This document shows positions 38,901-49,918 of a DNA stretch of 64,000 bases, piece by piece; the first letter of the stretch is position 1, and every line of letters starts with the position of its first letter. A model generated the notes under the pieces. That model saw only the letters and a program-made list of their open reading frames with translations. It had not been told where the DNA came from and searched no databases. The stretch spans positions 301,513 to 365,512 of the forward strand of contig BMAT01002775.1 in the NCBI GenBank assembly GCA_019649035.1, in the 5' to 3' direction. The translations under genes and the position numbers were made by a program. This stretch comes from Elysia marginata (lineage: Eukaryota; Mollusca; Gastropoda; Plakobranchidae).

Positions 38901-41900
38901 TGCTAACCACTGAGCCACGCTGCTCCACAATTACTGAATGATTTTTTTTACAACTGAAATCGAGAAAAAAAATTAGAGCTGAAATCCAAAAATCGAGGGA
39001 AAATAACCTGAAACAGCTTATATCTGAAAGCTTTACATCCCTTTATTACATGAAGGACCATACCTCAAGTTATTTACAGCATATACTAAAATATGCACTA
39101 GAAGCTAAGACCAAAACCTTGGGCCTCCTTTCTTGACTTTTCAGGAAAACAAAAACTTAGGTTTACAAGAATAGGTTTTGAGGTGCTTGGAGGGCTTAAT
39201 GTGGGTTCCCTGCAAAGGGATTACAAACCATTATACCACCTGAACTATAACATGAATAACACTCAAAACATCGTGTCACTCTAAAAACTGACAAGACTTT
39301 TTACTACCTGCAGGTACTTATTGATGCTTGGAAGAGGCAAGAAAATATGAGTGCAACGATTTTCTGAAGAATCAATGATGGCCTCCCTCAAACCCCAAAG
39401 TCATTGGTCTACCACAAGCCCACCTGCCACATGTACCATTTATTACAATTTGAGACCCAATCATTTCAATAAAAGGATAGCTTTGAAGAAAAAAAGGAAG
39501 ACAGACACAGATCAAACTTGACTTTCCAAAATCCCTTAAAACAATTTGTGGTCAAACCCTTCATATTAATATGGCTGGTATGACAAAGCATTATGCCACA
39601 GCCAGTGTGGTGAAAAAAAAAAGTCTATCAATGTGTTAATAACATTAGGTTATAGTCCTTTCCTTATTTTTCCATTTCATGCCACTTACCCTCTATGAAG
39701 AGTTGCAACAAGATAAGAAATTCTATCATTTAGATGTTGTAAACAATTACATTACAAGCTGTTCTATTTTCATCCCTTTGACACAATATCTTTCTGTTTT
39801 CTCTCATGGATAAAAATTTATTCGTATGAAGACAAACTTCATTTTGTTTTTTTGTATCTTCCTAAAGTTGTTATAACAGCTTAATCCGGTTTTCTTTTAA
39901 TCACTTATTGAATCAAATTTCTTTTCTTTAAAATAAAAATTGCCTTTGATTTCTAACAGAATTTGAAAACATAAACTTACTCTGTACTGACTATGTGATA
40001 GGGTGTGACATCTAATCTAGCTTGTGAATCATTGTTTTTCATTCTCAATCTGTGAAAATTGTCTAACTGTAAGACAGCTTGCCTTACACAGCACCATTAA
40101 TAAAACAAGCAAGATTAATGACACCATAAAGTGCAAATAGAAAAACGAAAGTAGGGTAGTTATAATTTGAAAGGGAAACAAATTTGTACGGGCCATCATG
40201 GGACCAGTTTGATCTTGTAAAACTGAAATGCTTTAAAATCATCACATTTTCCTTGAAATTATAACTTGCAGTTGTGTAACTGTTTGAAAGTTTAGTTGCT
40301 TTTAATCCTTGGGCCACACATCTTACTTAATAGAGGAGGGGAGGAGTTAATGATGTAACTAAGAGATTTATGATTGGTGAAAGGACTCTCTTCCTTGCAA
40401 AGAATAATCCACTTACCGGTTTAGTTTTGGGAATGAAGAACATGAGGGCAGCACCAATTATAGGAGGGATTCCAGCCAGATGAAGCGCTATCTTGTATGT
40501 ACCAAAGTGATCATACAACATACCTGGAAACAGTAAAAACATAAGTAGAACTATTTGGTGTATACCACAAAATAAAATAAGAGGTAACTTTTTGTTAAAA
40601 TACACCAATGTTCATTTGATTTATATGAAACTCACAGGTTTGCATTTCTTAAACAAAATTTGTAACTGAGATAATAGCTCTAACAAAGAGTTGGACAGAT
40701 GTGTATATAGGTTTCAAATAAATTTTTTTCTCAAAATTTTGATGATGTTTTGTAATCATGTGATCAAACCACCAAACCTTAAAATTCCTGGGGCTCAACT
40801 TTAACTCCGATAAATGAAGAAACTAAAATCTAATAAATCCACAGACTTCTTTGACATAATAACTTTGCAGAAAACACAAATAATTACCTCATTTTGAAGA
40901 TGTACTTTAAAAAATCCATCATATCGATCTTTATTTTACTTTTTGTTTATAGAGGAAACCTTTCAGTTTGAGCCCCTTGGAAATGAACAAAACTTTGAAG
41001 TGAGAGGAATCAGATTCTAAAATAGGAATTAGATCTACTTGTACTTAGACAATTTTCTTATTATAGTAATTGCTAGTATTATCCTCTCCCTCTCTTTCAC
41101 AGTCCTTGCATATACCCTGAAAAAAAACCTGCTGTATGAGCTGAAGACATGTCTGTGTGAGCTCAGGGATAAAACAACTTTGCTTATTATAAGCTTTAAA
41201 CGTATTTTGAAGGATTTAAATTGCAAGGGATCTGAAGAAAACTGTCTGTCTAGCAACTTCTGATAATGAGTTCAAATAAAACAGAGCAAAAGAAGAAAAA
41301 GAAGCCTAAAATGTAAAAACTTCAAATTATGAGAAATGCAGGTAATCGGATTCTTAATTGGGAGAAAGGGCGTGGGGGTTCCACTGTATTGTTTAAATTA
41401 GAAATATCAAATATATTAAAAATAGCTCTTTCCAACACAAACAAAGGTAAAGGTAGTCCCATACTCGACAAGAGCGTAGGGGAACAAGGAGCAGGGTCCT
41501 TGTTTTTCTAGGCACACGGCATGGTGAGGTAGTTTGCCATTGCTTTCCTCGCCACCTTTACTTTCGCCGAGTCTTAAGAGACCTAGCTACCCATCAAGTG
41601 CTGGGTGGGCACAGGGGAGCAAATAAAATTTAGCCCGGACTGGGGATCGAACTCGGAACCTCTCAGATAGTGGTCAACCGCCCTACCGATTGCGCCACTG
41701 CTCACCCCTACAAATAACCTACAAAAAAACTTGCAGTCTTATTGAAGATACTGGGGGATAGATAATACATGTAAACCTTATTTATGAAAACTAGCCATAA
41801 GAATTGATAAGTATACTTTTTTATCTATACATGTACCCCTTATTTATGAAAACTAGCCATAAAATTGATAGGTATACTTTTTTAAAAAATGCTTTGAAAC

Positions 41901-44900
41901 CGAGACATTAAGATTTTGGAATGAACAGAATATGAGACTTCAAATTTTAACCTTTTGAACTTTTATTTATAAAATTAAAAATCAATCACTGGTAAATTTT
42001 GATTTTACGAATGTACAATACCAAAGCTGCCTTTGTGTCACACAACTGATTTGAATCATTTTTTCAAAGTAGTTCCTTAATTCTATCTTAAGTTTTTTAT
42101 GCCTGTAAATATACATTCTTTTGCTATCGCCGTCCTTACAACAGTGCATATTAACACCAACATCTATATTCAAATCCAACTCACTGAGAATACTTACCAG
42201 CCACAGGTGGGCCAACTGTCATTGGAATAGAGAAGATTCCAAACAGGAAACCGAGGGCCTGCGAAGCGCCTTTCTCACCCACTATATCAAAGGCTATAGG
42301 TCCCAACAGGCAGATGAAGGCTCCGTCACATATACCCATGATCAGGCACAGAGCAATTAGTCCAGCAAAGGTTGGAGACCAGGGGAGGCAAAGCGTGGAG
42401 GCTCCGAGCAAAAAGAAGGCTAACTGCTGAAGACGAATGCGGTTCACCCATTTGAAATCAGCGACCTGTGGAGAAAAATTTTTTAAATTACACAGGAATT
42501 AAAAGAGATCCTACACAGCAATTTATGAAAACTTTATCATCCTTAAGTAAATCAAAGCGATCCGAACATGGCCTAATGTACCCTGATATCTGTCTTGCCA
42601 ACTAACCTCTGGCCAGATTGTAAAAAAAAAAAACCTGCAGTTTAAATAAGATTAGTATGAATTACAAATCCTGCCAAAGTTTCTGCCTTAAGCTCTTTCA
42701 TTCCTGTTTTCCTAAAAGGTAAGAATAATTATTTTTTATGTTCCAATGTTCCCTAAATTTTCCTCATCTTCTTAACTTTTTATTCCTAAATCATGGTTCT
42801 CAAATCCTTAATTAAGAGTACATGTTACTCATATACCACAAAAAAAAAAATATGCACAAAACATCCTTTCTTTAATAAATAACCTCTTTCAGAGATTAAA
42901 TTTCTTTTAATGCTTACAAGGCCGCTTGGGTTTAGAAAAAATTGTGAAATAAATTAAGACAAATAATGTAAAACAGCAAACAATTCAAAATTGTTTTAAA
43001 AAAAGAATGGTAATGATAATTTAAAACTGTAAAAAGTAGATGATTCATAAAACAAACAATTGATGATCAAGTCACATCTGTCTTTTTGGTTCAGCTATCC
43101 ACACATTTGACTAAAAACACAGACACAAAAACTTTAAAATAAATATATATATAGATCTTGCTATAAGATATCCTCGAGGAATATGTGTTGAGTGATCTAG
43201 TCTGACAGAGGGTTTTACAGTGACAGAATTGTACCTTGCCCATGACAATCCTTGCCAAGCCTGATGTAATGGCTAAGCACATGACCAGAAATTTGCCGTC
43301 CTCATCCGGGAACTTGTCATTCACATATTTAGGCTGCCCGTTTACAACCAAAAAGGGGGGGGGGGGGGATTGGGGAATGATAGGATAATAAAAAGGGAAA
43401 AGAGAAATAATGAGATTCAACATGTTTTAGAAAGAAAAAGACAAAGACAAAAGGATAGAGAAAGCGGAACATGGTAGGGATAAAAAGAGAAAGAGACAGA
43501 AAGCTTGATAAGAGGGCAGGATAATGGAAAGAGAGATAGAGTGTACTCTGAAAAACAGAATATAAATATCTATAAGTGACATCGACAAGTCACATTTTAA
43601 CTCTCAAAGGGATTTCTCCTGTATTCTAAATGGATGGCACTTAAAATCTTTGCAAAGGCGCCCACTATACCTGCTTGCTCAAAATTTTTCCTAAAACATA
43701 TTTTGCATATCATTTCAACTTTTGAAATGTTTACGTTTAAAAGCAACCCCAGGTGAAAAAAATATACATACAATTATACATATTGAAATTTATGACAACA
43801 GTTTAGTGATTAGAGACTTGGTGTGACAGATATTTTCTTCAGTTGAATGTAAAAAAAGACTAAGGCAATACGTGAAGATTCCAATAAAGAAAAAAAAATG
43901 TTCCAAACGCTCTGGCAATTGTAAAAAAAAAATAGTCATAACCACTTACCAAATGAACAAATGGCACAAAGTATCCAAACAAGGAAAATCCAATGGAGAG
44001 AGCCCACACTACATAGCCCTTGTTTCTCCAAATTCGTACATTAAGAAATTTTTTTGTGAATCGGCAACAGTCTGCACACTGCGACTGTATGACCTGAAAA
44101 CAATAAGTTTGGTTTTACTATTAAGAGAACCCTTAAATTTAAACTAAAGTGGCTGACAAGCTTTATAAGAATTAATAATTAAAAGAATTTAAAATTGTAC
44201 CTAGTATTCCATTACACATGTCAAAGTATAGTAAGTATACTTTGAAATAAATAGATCATTCTGAGTGGCGCATAAAATATCCAAATATCACACAGCAAAT
44301 ATTTGCAAAGGAAAGTTTAAGATTTGGAAATCTGTTTTCATCACATAAATGCTTGGCAATGATTCAGTGTGCAGCCAGAAAATTATCACAGTCCATACAA
44401 ATAAATTCAAATTAAATTGACCATTACAAATAACAATAACTCTTCTGAACTCGTCTTAGGCAGGGGTGAAACAACTAGAGGTAAAAATTGTCAAGATCAG
44501 ATGTTAGATGCGGGCCTTAGGTGTATATTCCTAAACACAGACACAACTCCTGAAGGGCTTTAAGCTTCTTATAGACATGTAGTGAAGTCCTACACTTGCT
44601 AAGATAAAATGTATTTAAGTATAAACTCTCCTGCCAGAGCCAATGCTTCCTCTCCATATTTCACTAATATCTGGTTTATAAAAAATCCTATTCATACTAA
44701 AACTGCGATGAGATAAATTCATCTACGGTTGTGACTTTGAGCAGGACTGCAATGTTAGCTATTTATAAAGATAGGCAATTTGAAAACCCAAGAAAAAATA
44801 GGCAAAGAAAAGAAACAGAAAAAGAACTCATCAGAAGAGGCTGCTGTCCATATTTTACTTCACTAGGGGAGGTATGGTTTATAACAACTTCTTCTCATAC

Positions 44901-46921
44901 CAAAACCATACAATAGAAACATATGAATACACATAAGCCAAAGAAGTAAGAAGAAGTAAAATTATGGGAAAAATCCAAAACTAATGGAAAAAAAGTATTT
45001 CTATAAGACAGAATCAGCTGTGTCTGTATGTGAGTGTTATTTAATAACCTTTACGTGAACTGCAGCAGCACTTATGGTCTTTTTGCAAATGCAAGAAAAA
45101 TGAACAAATAAAAGAAGCAGAAAAAAATTCATCATAAACCTCTACTATTTACTTTGACATGTGAAGTTGATAACTTCAGCTCCTAATAAGCCCTCTTGAA
45201 TGAATAAGATAAAACCCTGATAAAATTACACTTTTGGCATGGTTCAAAGAAGATTATATTAATAACGACACTACAGTGTATAGAGCACTGTACACTATTG
45301 TATCTTCTTACTTTTATTCAGCAATTATACTAAAAGACTGAACAGCCGTGTACACATTGATTGCTTATAATAGCCTATATCCCTCTGACCTCCATAGACA
45401 TGGTGCTCAAGGCTGCTTGTGAGGCCCCTGTAGCAGCAGGGCCTGTGAGGAAGATGGGCTTCCAGGTGAGTGGGCAGATGACAAGCAACGAGACAAGACC
45501 ACTTAGCACAAAGAATGTCTCCCGAATAGACAGGTATTTCAACATGGCTGGCATGGCAAATGTTAGGGAGATGGTCACAACACTGGAGCCAAAGGTTACC
45601 AGGCCATTCACAATTCCCATGTACCTGACCAAAATAGAGATGGTTTACTTTTAATTTTCAATCAGAAGGAACCTGATTTTCTGTTTTAAATCAGACTCAT
45701 GAGTTAAGCAAGATCAAATATGAGTAAAGTTAATATTACAGATCTAACAATACAGACGAAAATATTAGAGCTGTAATAATTACCATATTAGATATTACTT
45801 ATCAACATGGCTCTACTGCAACTAATTCAATTCTCTGATAAATTAATGATTCAGGTAAGGTTAGAGTTGGGGCGGGGGGAGGAGGGTGAAAACACTAACA
45901 ATAGGAGTTACATGAAGTTAAATTTCAATTGTCAAGTTTCAATAAATATTACAATTGTTAAAGATTCTACAACACCTGAAAGCAATGGGTTTTTTTTTTT
46001 ACAAACTCAAAAGTGAACAGCACAACTTTGATAAAGAACCAAACTAGGCTACACATAAGGATAGTTTTGAATTATCAACAAATTTGGTTTAGGTAGAATA
46101 TGTTGTTAAAGCTTGTGCAACTAAACAAAAAATATAATTACAACCTATTGCAAAACCTTTTATGACATTTGTTTTCTAAATCATTGTAGGATAAATGCAG
46201 TAACAAAAAAAGGGAAAAAAAAGTTTTAAAAGATTTGAGCTCATAAAAATAATCGCAACAGATGCAAACTATTTGAGCCCCTGAGAGCACATACAAGATA
46301 AAGACAGGGATGAGAAATGCTAAAATTCTTAAGACACAGTAAGTAAAAAAAAACCAGAAAGAGCGAGATGGAGAAAGAATAAGAGAGACAGAAAAAAAGA
46401 AAACGAGAGAGAAGAAAGAACATTAGCTGAAACGATAGCAAAGATGGACACAGCTTACAAACAAAAATCTTGAGGTTTGAATGTACAAAAACATTACAAA
46501 AAATTTAGCATGGCATAAAATTAGTTCATTTTATCATAATATCTACTCCGCACTGGTATTTTTGTATGACAATGCCTTCTGAAATAAAAGAAAGAAAGCT
46601 AGAAAATTTTTGCTCTAAACATGTTTTCTTCAACTCTCTTGAATCATTAAACTGAGCCATCATTGACTTAACATTTACAACTTGATAATAACTTACATGT
46701 AGATGTTTAATAAGAGATTTTTTAAGTCCTTATATTATATATTGTGTATGAAATCTAAGGAGTTATGTAATACTAGGTCTTGGTATTATTTTGGTTGGAT
46801 ATAAAACAATATTTCCCCAGATTTTTTCCACTTAAGCCCATGCTTTGTTTCAATAGTAATAACAACTTTAAGATACATGCATTTTCTAATTTTGACATCT
46901 TTGGAATGAGTTTTGGTTGGC

Positions 46922-46960
<39 letters not shown>

Positions 46961-49918
46961 TAGTTTATTTATATCCCGCCCTCTCCCTCAATTTGAGGCC
47001 CAAGGCGATACAATTAGAATTAAACATGAAGCAAATACGTTCATTTACAAAGGTACATTCCATTCATTACAGACTTACAAAACTTTCATTCATTACCATA
47101 TTATTCAGAGGGAAACCGAAAAAATCTAGAAATTGACTTGCATCAGGTGGGTTTTAAGACCTGATTTAAAAGAAGTCAATGATGAAATTTCTCTCAATGA
47201 CTGAGGTAGAGAATTCCAGACTGATGGAGCGACATAATGCATAAAGCTTGCATGTTGTGTTTTCAGGATTCATTCAATGCCTCTGCTCTACAGTGGCATA
47301 CATGTATTTTAGCACTGGACAAATGACACTTTCAGTTTCCCTATTCATAACGTCAATAATGAGAGGTTTGCTTAGGTCTATGCAGCACGTCCTAGGGTCT
47401 CCAGTTGTTTTTAAGACGATGTGTGTACCAATATTTAGGCCCTTTACTAATACCACACTAAGGCTTTGGTATCCTGGAAATCTCAATGAACCAGAGACAC
47501 AGTCCTGATACTCACAAGGTCCAAATTCACCCATACACAAGCTTCATTACGAGACATTTTAAACTTAAGAGTTCCGCCTAAGTGTGAGGTGTCTGTGGGA
47601 ATAATTTTAAAACTGAGTAAACTGTAGCAAGCTTTGGTTTCAGTTCCCCAAAGCGATATTAAAAATATTAAGTTAAAAACTTTTAAAGGCGTATGAGAAA
47701 ATTAATGAACTTGCTAATCCACGCAGCTCTTACGCGACTCTTATTTAATAAAAAATATTAACACTAACAGATAAGCAGAGAGGAAAGAGATAGAGAAGGT
47801 GAGAGAAAAGAGAGGAGATATTAGCACAAGGTAAACTCATGATGATTGTTAAGCAGGTCCAAATTTTCCCACATGAATTAATTTTGGGTATACTGGAGGA
47901 AAAAATCTGGTCTTCCAGAAAAATCTGGAGAATGCCAACCTCTGACAGCATAAACTCCTCCTCCGTGTTATTTTCTTCCTCCTCCTCACCCTCCACCACT
48001 TTCTTTTTCTTCTTCTGCCGCTGGCATTACTGTGATTGTCACTATTACTACAAATGTTCATGCAAAATCTAATAATAATGCTATCTGTCATACAACTAAT
48101 TCCATTTAAACTCATGATAAGAATTTGTACTTACTTCCTAAAATAATGTCCAACAATAACTAGTGAGTTGGTGTACACCAAGGCAAAACCAAAGCCCATG
48201 AAGACGCCATAGGTGAGGTAGAGGAGCATCAAATCCTCTACAAAGGCACTGCTGAGGATGCCTATGAGAGCCAGGACACCTCCACAAAAGCCTGTGATGC
48301 GGATGCCTATTCTGTCACTTAGGACACTTGAAATCATGCACATAAAGAAAGTGACACCTGTATTCACAGAACCTACCCAAGCTGTGAAAAAAAAATAAAA
48401 AGATTTTATAAGCTTTGACAATGTAAACCCTAAATTTTTTTTCTTCATAAAATTCACTTCTAAAGCTATTTAGAATTGCCACTCATTACTTTTAAATACT
48501 ATTTTGAACGAATTCAAATACACTGTACTTTAAAATCAGTTTTACATATTTTCTCTAGCAACCGGTGCAAGGAGTCGGACAGGTTGAGCAATTTTAACAT
48601 TGGAAGAAGTTGCTACTATGAACGATGCATTTTTCTAAGCTTCCAAAAATTAAAATTTTCAATAATGTTATATGTATTGCTGCTATTTTTTTTATTCGAT
48701 ATTAGAATTTGGTTGATTTAAAAAAAATTTAGATTTAACAAATAAAGGCAAAAAAAGATTTTAGAAGGTACCGGTACTTTTCTCGATTTCCAATTTCCAA
48801 CATCTGACTTATTTACACTGGTTGCAAGGCATTTACTAACCTAGCAAGCAAAATCAAAACAATGAAAAACATACAACTCATAGATCTACAACTCAGGCTG
48901 AAAAATAAAACTTCATACACTCATACTTCAGCACAGATGCAGCATTTTGTTCTTAGTGGCCAAACAGGCTAGAAATTAAAGAGCATAATTATGTCTCGCA
49001 TCCAGGGTTAATGAGTCGGATGTCGCAATATTCACTTTTAAAATCACTGATGTCTTGAACAAGACATTTTTTAAAGCTCACACATGCAAACAAATTCATA
49101 AATTTATCAGTATTATGTGAAAAGATATTGATTTTTTTTTGTTTATTTAAAGTAGAGAGAAATAGAAGAAAGAATAAACCTTTAAATATGGTAGCTTTTT
49201 CTCAAAAAATGAATATCTGACTTTCAACTCAACTGTCTGTACACAAGAGACATTACCTTAAAAACTACATAATAATTCAGGCAAAATATGAGAAAGAGAA
49301 TATTTAGATAATTTTACTATCTTAAGAAAATCTATAAATCAGAAAACTTTAAAGCTCAAAAAAAAAATATTTTGACACAGGTTAAAAACATATGAAGGGT
49401 AGCTGAGACCTTTAACACTTCTCTATCATAATTGGATTGGTTTATCATAGTTTCCATGTGCTAAGAGACCTAAGAAAACAGATGATGCTGTAAAGAAAGT
49501 CACAGAAGTTTAGGTGATAGACAAGTCAATGTCACAAGACAATTGACACAAGGCAATACTGATAGAGAAAAGGACATTGAAATCCATAAAAAAAATTCAC
49601 AGGTACACTATACTCACCTGTTTTGAAGGATATATTTGGATCATCCTTGGCATACTTATCTCTCAATGCCACATAGAGGATACCGAAGCAGTTGATAAGG
49701 CCGAAAACGATACCATTCGTAGTCATGGAGGTGAGGCACACCATCCAGCCCCAGCCACCGTCAGGCTGTGGGGAATACTGACGCATGCTCACCCTGCTGA
49801 GGGAAATGCCTGCCACAGTTCCATTCTTATCCACACCATTAGCAGTGACCCGAGGTGCGCCTCCGGGAGAAGGGACCTCTAGCAGATTGCTAGTCGCCTT
49901 TGGCTTTGTCTCCGCCAT
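35540..49918 (-). CDS. SLC16A10: SLC16 monocarboxylate-transporter family, MCT8/MCT10-like, 9 coding exons
   Basis: Seen: exons (5' to 3') 49918-49618, 48381-48135, 45624-45390, 44093-43950, 43333-43235, 42465-42198, 40523-40417, 36920-36842 and 35928-35540. They join in phase to 622 residues. PDGGWGW (aa 52-58) opens TM1 as in all MCTs. AWVGSVNTG, TYGVFMGFGFALVYTNSLVI, GHYFRK, YFVPFVHL, GICDGAFICLLGPIAFDIVG and SIPMTVGPPVAG match SLC16A10/SLC16A2 much better than the lactate carriers. Twelve membrane spans are expected, with cytosolic termini. Known of the relatives: MCT10 carries aromatic amino acids and MCT8 thyroid hormones, by facilitated diffusion. Conserved here are the equivalents of MCT8 Arg445 (R337), Asp498 (D389) and His415 (H308); His192 is Ile75. 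The C-terminal tail is long and acidic. The exact substrate is not settled by sequence. Confidence 0.94.
36205..36243. repeat. GA-rich simple repeat
   Basis: GAGA/GACA runs in transporter intron 8. Confidence 0.7.
36842..36920 (-). CDS. SLC16A10: MCT8/10-like, exon 8 (short C-terminal tail exon)
   Basis: A 79-nt exon encoding NVPAVLSIQEFAAVSCHDIY, HSRLEV (aa 468-493) has acceptor GTGTGCAG and donor GTGAGT. It is not an obvious open stretch. It is called because the phase (0 in, 1 out) exactly bridges exon 7 and the last exon. Skipping it would break the frame. Confidence 0.75.
37369..37452. other. Assembly gap (Ns)
   Basis: 84 Ns between a T run and an A run, in transporter intron 7. Probably a homopolymer or hairpin that failed to sequence. 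Confidence 0.98.
38778..38926 (-). mobile_element. tRNA-derived SINE (second type)
   Basis: Read from 38926 on the - strand: GGAGCAGCGTGGCTCAGTGG carries the A box and GGGTTCGATTCC the exact B box. The 5' and 3' ends do not pair as an acceptor stem, so this is not a tRNA gene. The body ends in CTGTAAAATGGTTACCTGG, a MIR/CORE-like 3' word (inference). It lies in transporter intron 7. Confidence 0.75.
40417..40523 (-). CDS. SLC16A10: MCT8/10-like, exon 7 (TM12)
   Basis: Encodes GMLYDHFGTYKIALHLAGIP and PIIGAALMFFIPKTKP (aa 432-467), the last membrane span. MCT8 has AGVPPIIGAVILFFVP here. Acceptor TTTCCAG, donor GTAAGT, phase 1 to 0. Confidence 0.94.
41306..41386. mobile_element. Right end of a pogo-like element related to 7030-7807
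   Basis: The complement starts CAGTGGAACCCCCACGCC and continues through CAATTAAGAATCCGATTA to TCTCATAATTTGAAG. These words are shared with the right end of the 7030-7807 element. TA follows at 41387-41388. The left end is not certain (a candidate lies near 40951). Confidence 0.45.
41444..41708 (-). mobile_element. tRNA-derived SINE (third type)
   Basis: From 41708 on the - strand: GGGGTGAGCAGTGGCGCAAT opens a tRNA-like head with A box TGGCGCAATCGG and B box GAGTTCGATCCC. The body includes GCAATGGCAAACTACCTCAC and the tail ACCTTTACCTTTG. A weak ACAAA repeat may be the target duplication. It lies in transporter intron 6. Confidence 0.8.
41766..41889. repeat. 62-bp tandem duplication
   Basis: Two units (41766-41827, 41828-41889) share TTATTTATGAAAACTAGCCA and TATACTTTTTTA with a few differences. 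They lie just upstream of the third SINE in the gene's orientation. Confidence 0.75.
42198..42465 (-). CDS. SLC16A10: MCT8/10-like, exon 6 (TM9-TM11)
   Basis: Encodes VADFKWVNRIRLQQL, LCLIMGICDGAFICLLGPIA, FDIVGEKGASQALGFLFG and SIPMTVGPPVAG (aa 343-432). Asp389 in GICDG matches MCT8 Asp498, the partner of Arg445. Acceptor CACAG, donor GTAAGT, phase 0 to 1. Confidence 0.96.
43235..43333 (-). CDS. SLC16A10: MCT8/10-like, exon 5 (TM7-TM8)
   Basis: Encodes PKYVNDKFPDEDGKFLVMCL, AITSGLARIVMGK (aa 310-342). Arg337 in SGLARIVMG is the equivalent of MCT8 Arg445, needed for thyroid hormone transport. 99 nt, phase 0 to 0. A poly-G run lies just upstream of the acceptor at 43353-43369. Confidence 0.94.
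43353..43369. repeat. Poly-G run
   Basis: An uninterrupted G tract of about 16 bases immediately upstream of transporter exon 5, followed by a purine-rich stretch to about 43560. Confidence 0.8.
43950..44093 (-). CDS. SLC16A10: MCT8/10-like, exon 4 (central loop and TM7)
   Basis: Encodes VIQSQCADCCRFTKKFLNVR, IWRNKGYVVWALSIG and YFVPFVHL (aa 262-309). His308 corresponds to MCT8 His415. This 144-nt exon is in phase 0 at both ends. It was too short and offset to stand out alone; it was found by frame and homology. Confidence 0.93.
45390..45624 (-). CDS. SLC16A10: MCT8/10-like, exon 3 (TM5-TM6 and start of central loop)
   Basis: Encodes YMGIVNGLVTFGSSVV...LSGLVSLLVICPLTWKPIF and the start of the intracellular loop (ending STMSME), aa 183-261. 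The RKYMGIVNGL run is the second MCT family signature. The donor GTCAGA is weak but gives the right phase (0). Confidence 0.92.
46922..46959. repeat. (ATA)n microsatellite, LINE tail
   Basis: About twelve uninterrupted ATA units. This is the 3' tail of the truncated LINE. Confidence 0.95.
46922..47260 (-). mobile_element. 5'-truncated LINE, 3' end
   Basis: On the - strand the frame reads SFMHYVAPSVWNSLPQSLRE then SLTSFKSGLKTHLMQVNF and TAG (47128-47126). This VWNSLP...LREISSLTSFKSGLKTHL end is typical of the C-terminus of a CR1/L2/RTE-type LINE ORF2. After it comes a 3' UTR with CGCCTTGGGCCTCAAATTGA and GGCGGGATATAAATAAA, then a (TTA)n tail (46922-46959 on +). It lies in transporter intron 2. 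The reverse transcriptase domain is absent. Confidence 0.85.
47955..48020. repeat. TCC/TTC-rich low-complexity tract
   Basis: Pyrimidine-rich trinucleotide runs in transporter intron 2, near the acceptor side of exon 3's upstream neighbour. Confidence 0.6.
48135..48381 (-). CDS. SLC16A10: MCT8/10-like, exon 2 (TM2-TM4)
   Basis: Encodes AWVGSVNTGVTFFMCMISSV, LSDRIGIRITGF, YLTYGVFMGFGFALVY and VIVGHYFRK (aa 101-183). The LSDRIG and RxTG loop is typical of MCT TM2-TM3. Acceptor TTCACAG, donor GTAAGT, phase 1 to 2. Confidence 0.95.
48553..48830. mobile_element. GTCT-ended MITE, copy D (diverged, short)
   Basis: Right end complement GCCTTGCAACCAGTGTAAAT then AAGTCAGATGTTGGAAATTGG; left CTCTAGCAACCGGTGCAAGG then AGTCGGA. 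Both match the terminal repeats of copy B with substitutions. 278 bp, in transporter intron 1. Confidence 0.55.
48993..49251. mobile_element. GTCT-ended MITE, copy E (diverged, short)
   Basis: Left GTCTCGCATCCAGGGTTAAT then GAGTCGGATGTCGCAATATTC; right complement GTCTCTTGTGTACAGACAGT then TGAGTTGAAAGTCAGATATTC. 259 bp, only 162 bp from copy D. Confidence 0.5.
49618..49918 (-). CDS. SLC16A10: MCT8/10-like, exon 1 (N-terminal tail and TM1)
   Basis: ATG at 49918 (G at -3, G at +4) begins MAETKPKATSNLLEV. PDGGWGWMV and TM1 follow (NGIVFGLINCFGILY), then FKT. The donor is GTGAGT after 49618, phase 1. The Ile in FGLIN is where MCT8 has His192. Confidence 0.95.

Noticed and set aside
38858-38926. 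A genuine tRNA gene
   Set aside because: The A and B boxes are good, but the 5' end does not pair with the 3' end as an acceptor stem and a SINE body follows.
41640-41708. A genuine tRNA gene
   Set aside because: Only the promoter boxes and general tRNA shape are present; the sequence continues into a SINE body and tail.
46780-47136. 118-codon open stretch on + rich in Asn
   Set aside because: It is the (AAT)n LINE tail and its surroundings read on the wrong strand.
47745-48115. Arg/Glu-rich open stretches
   Set aside because: They are low-complexity TCC/TTC repeats in an intron.
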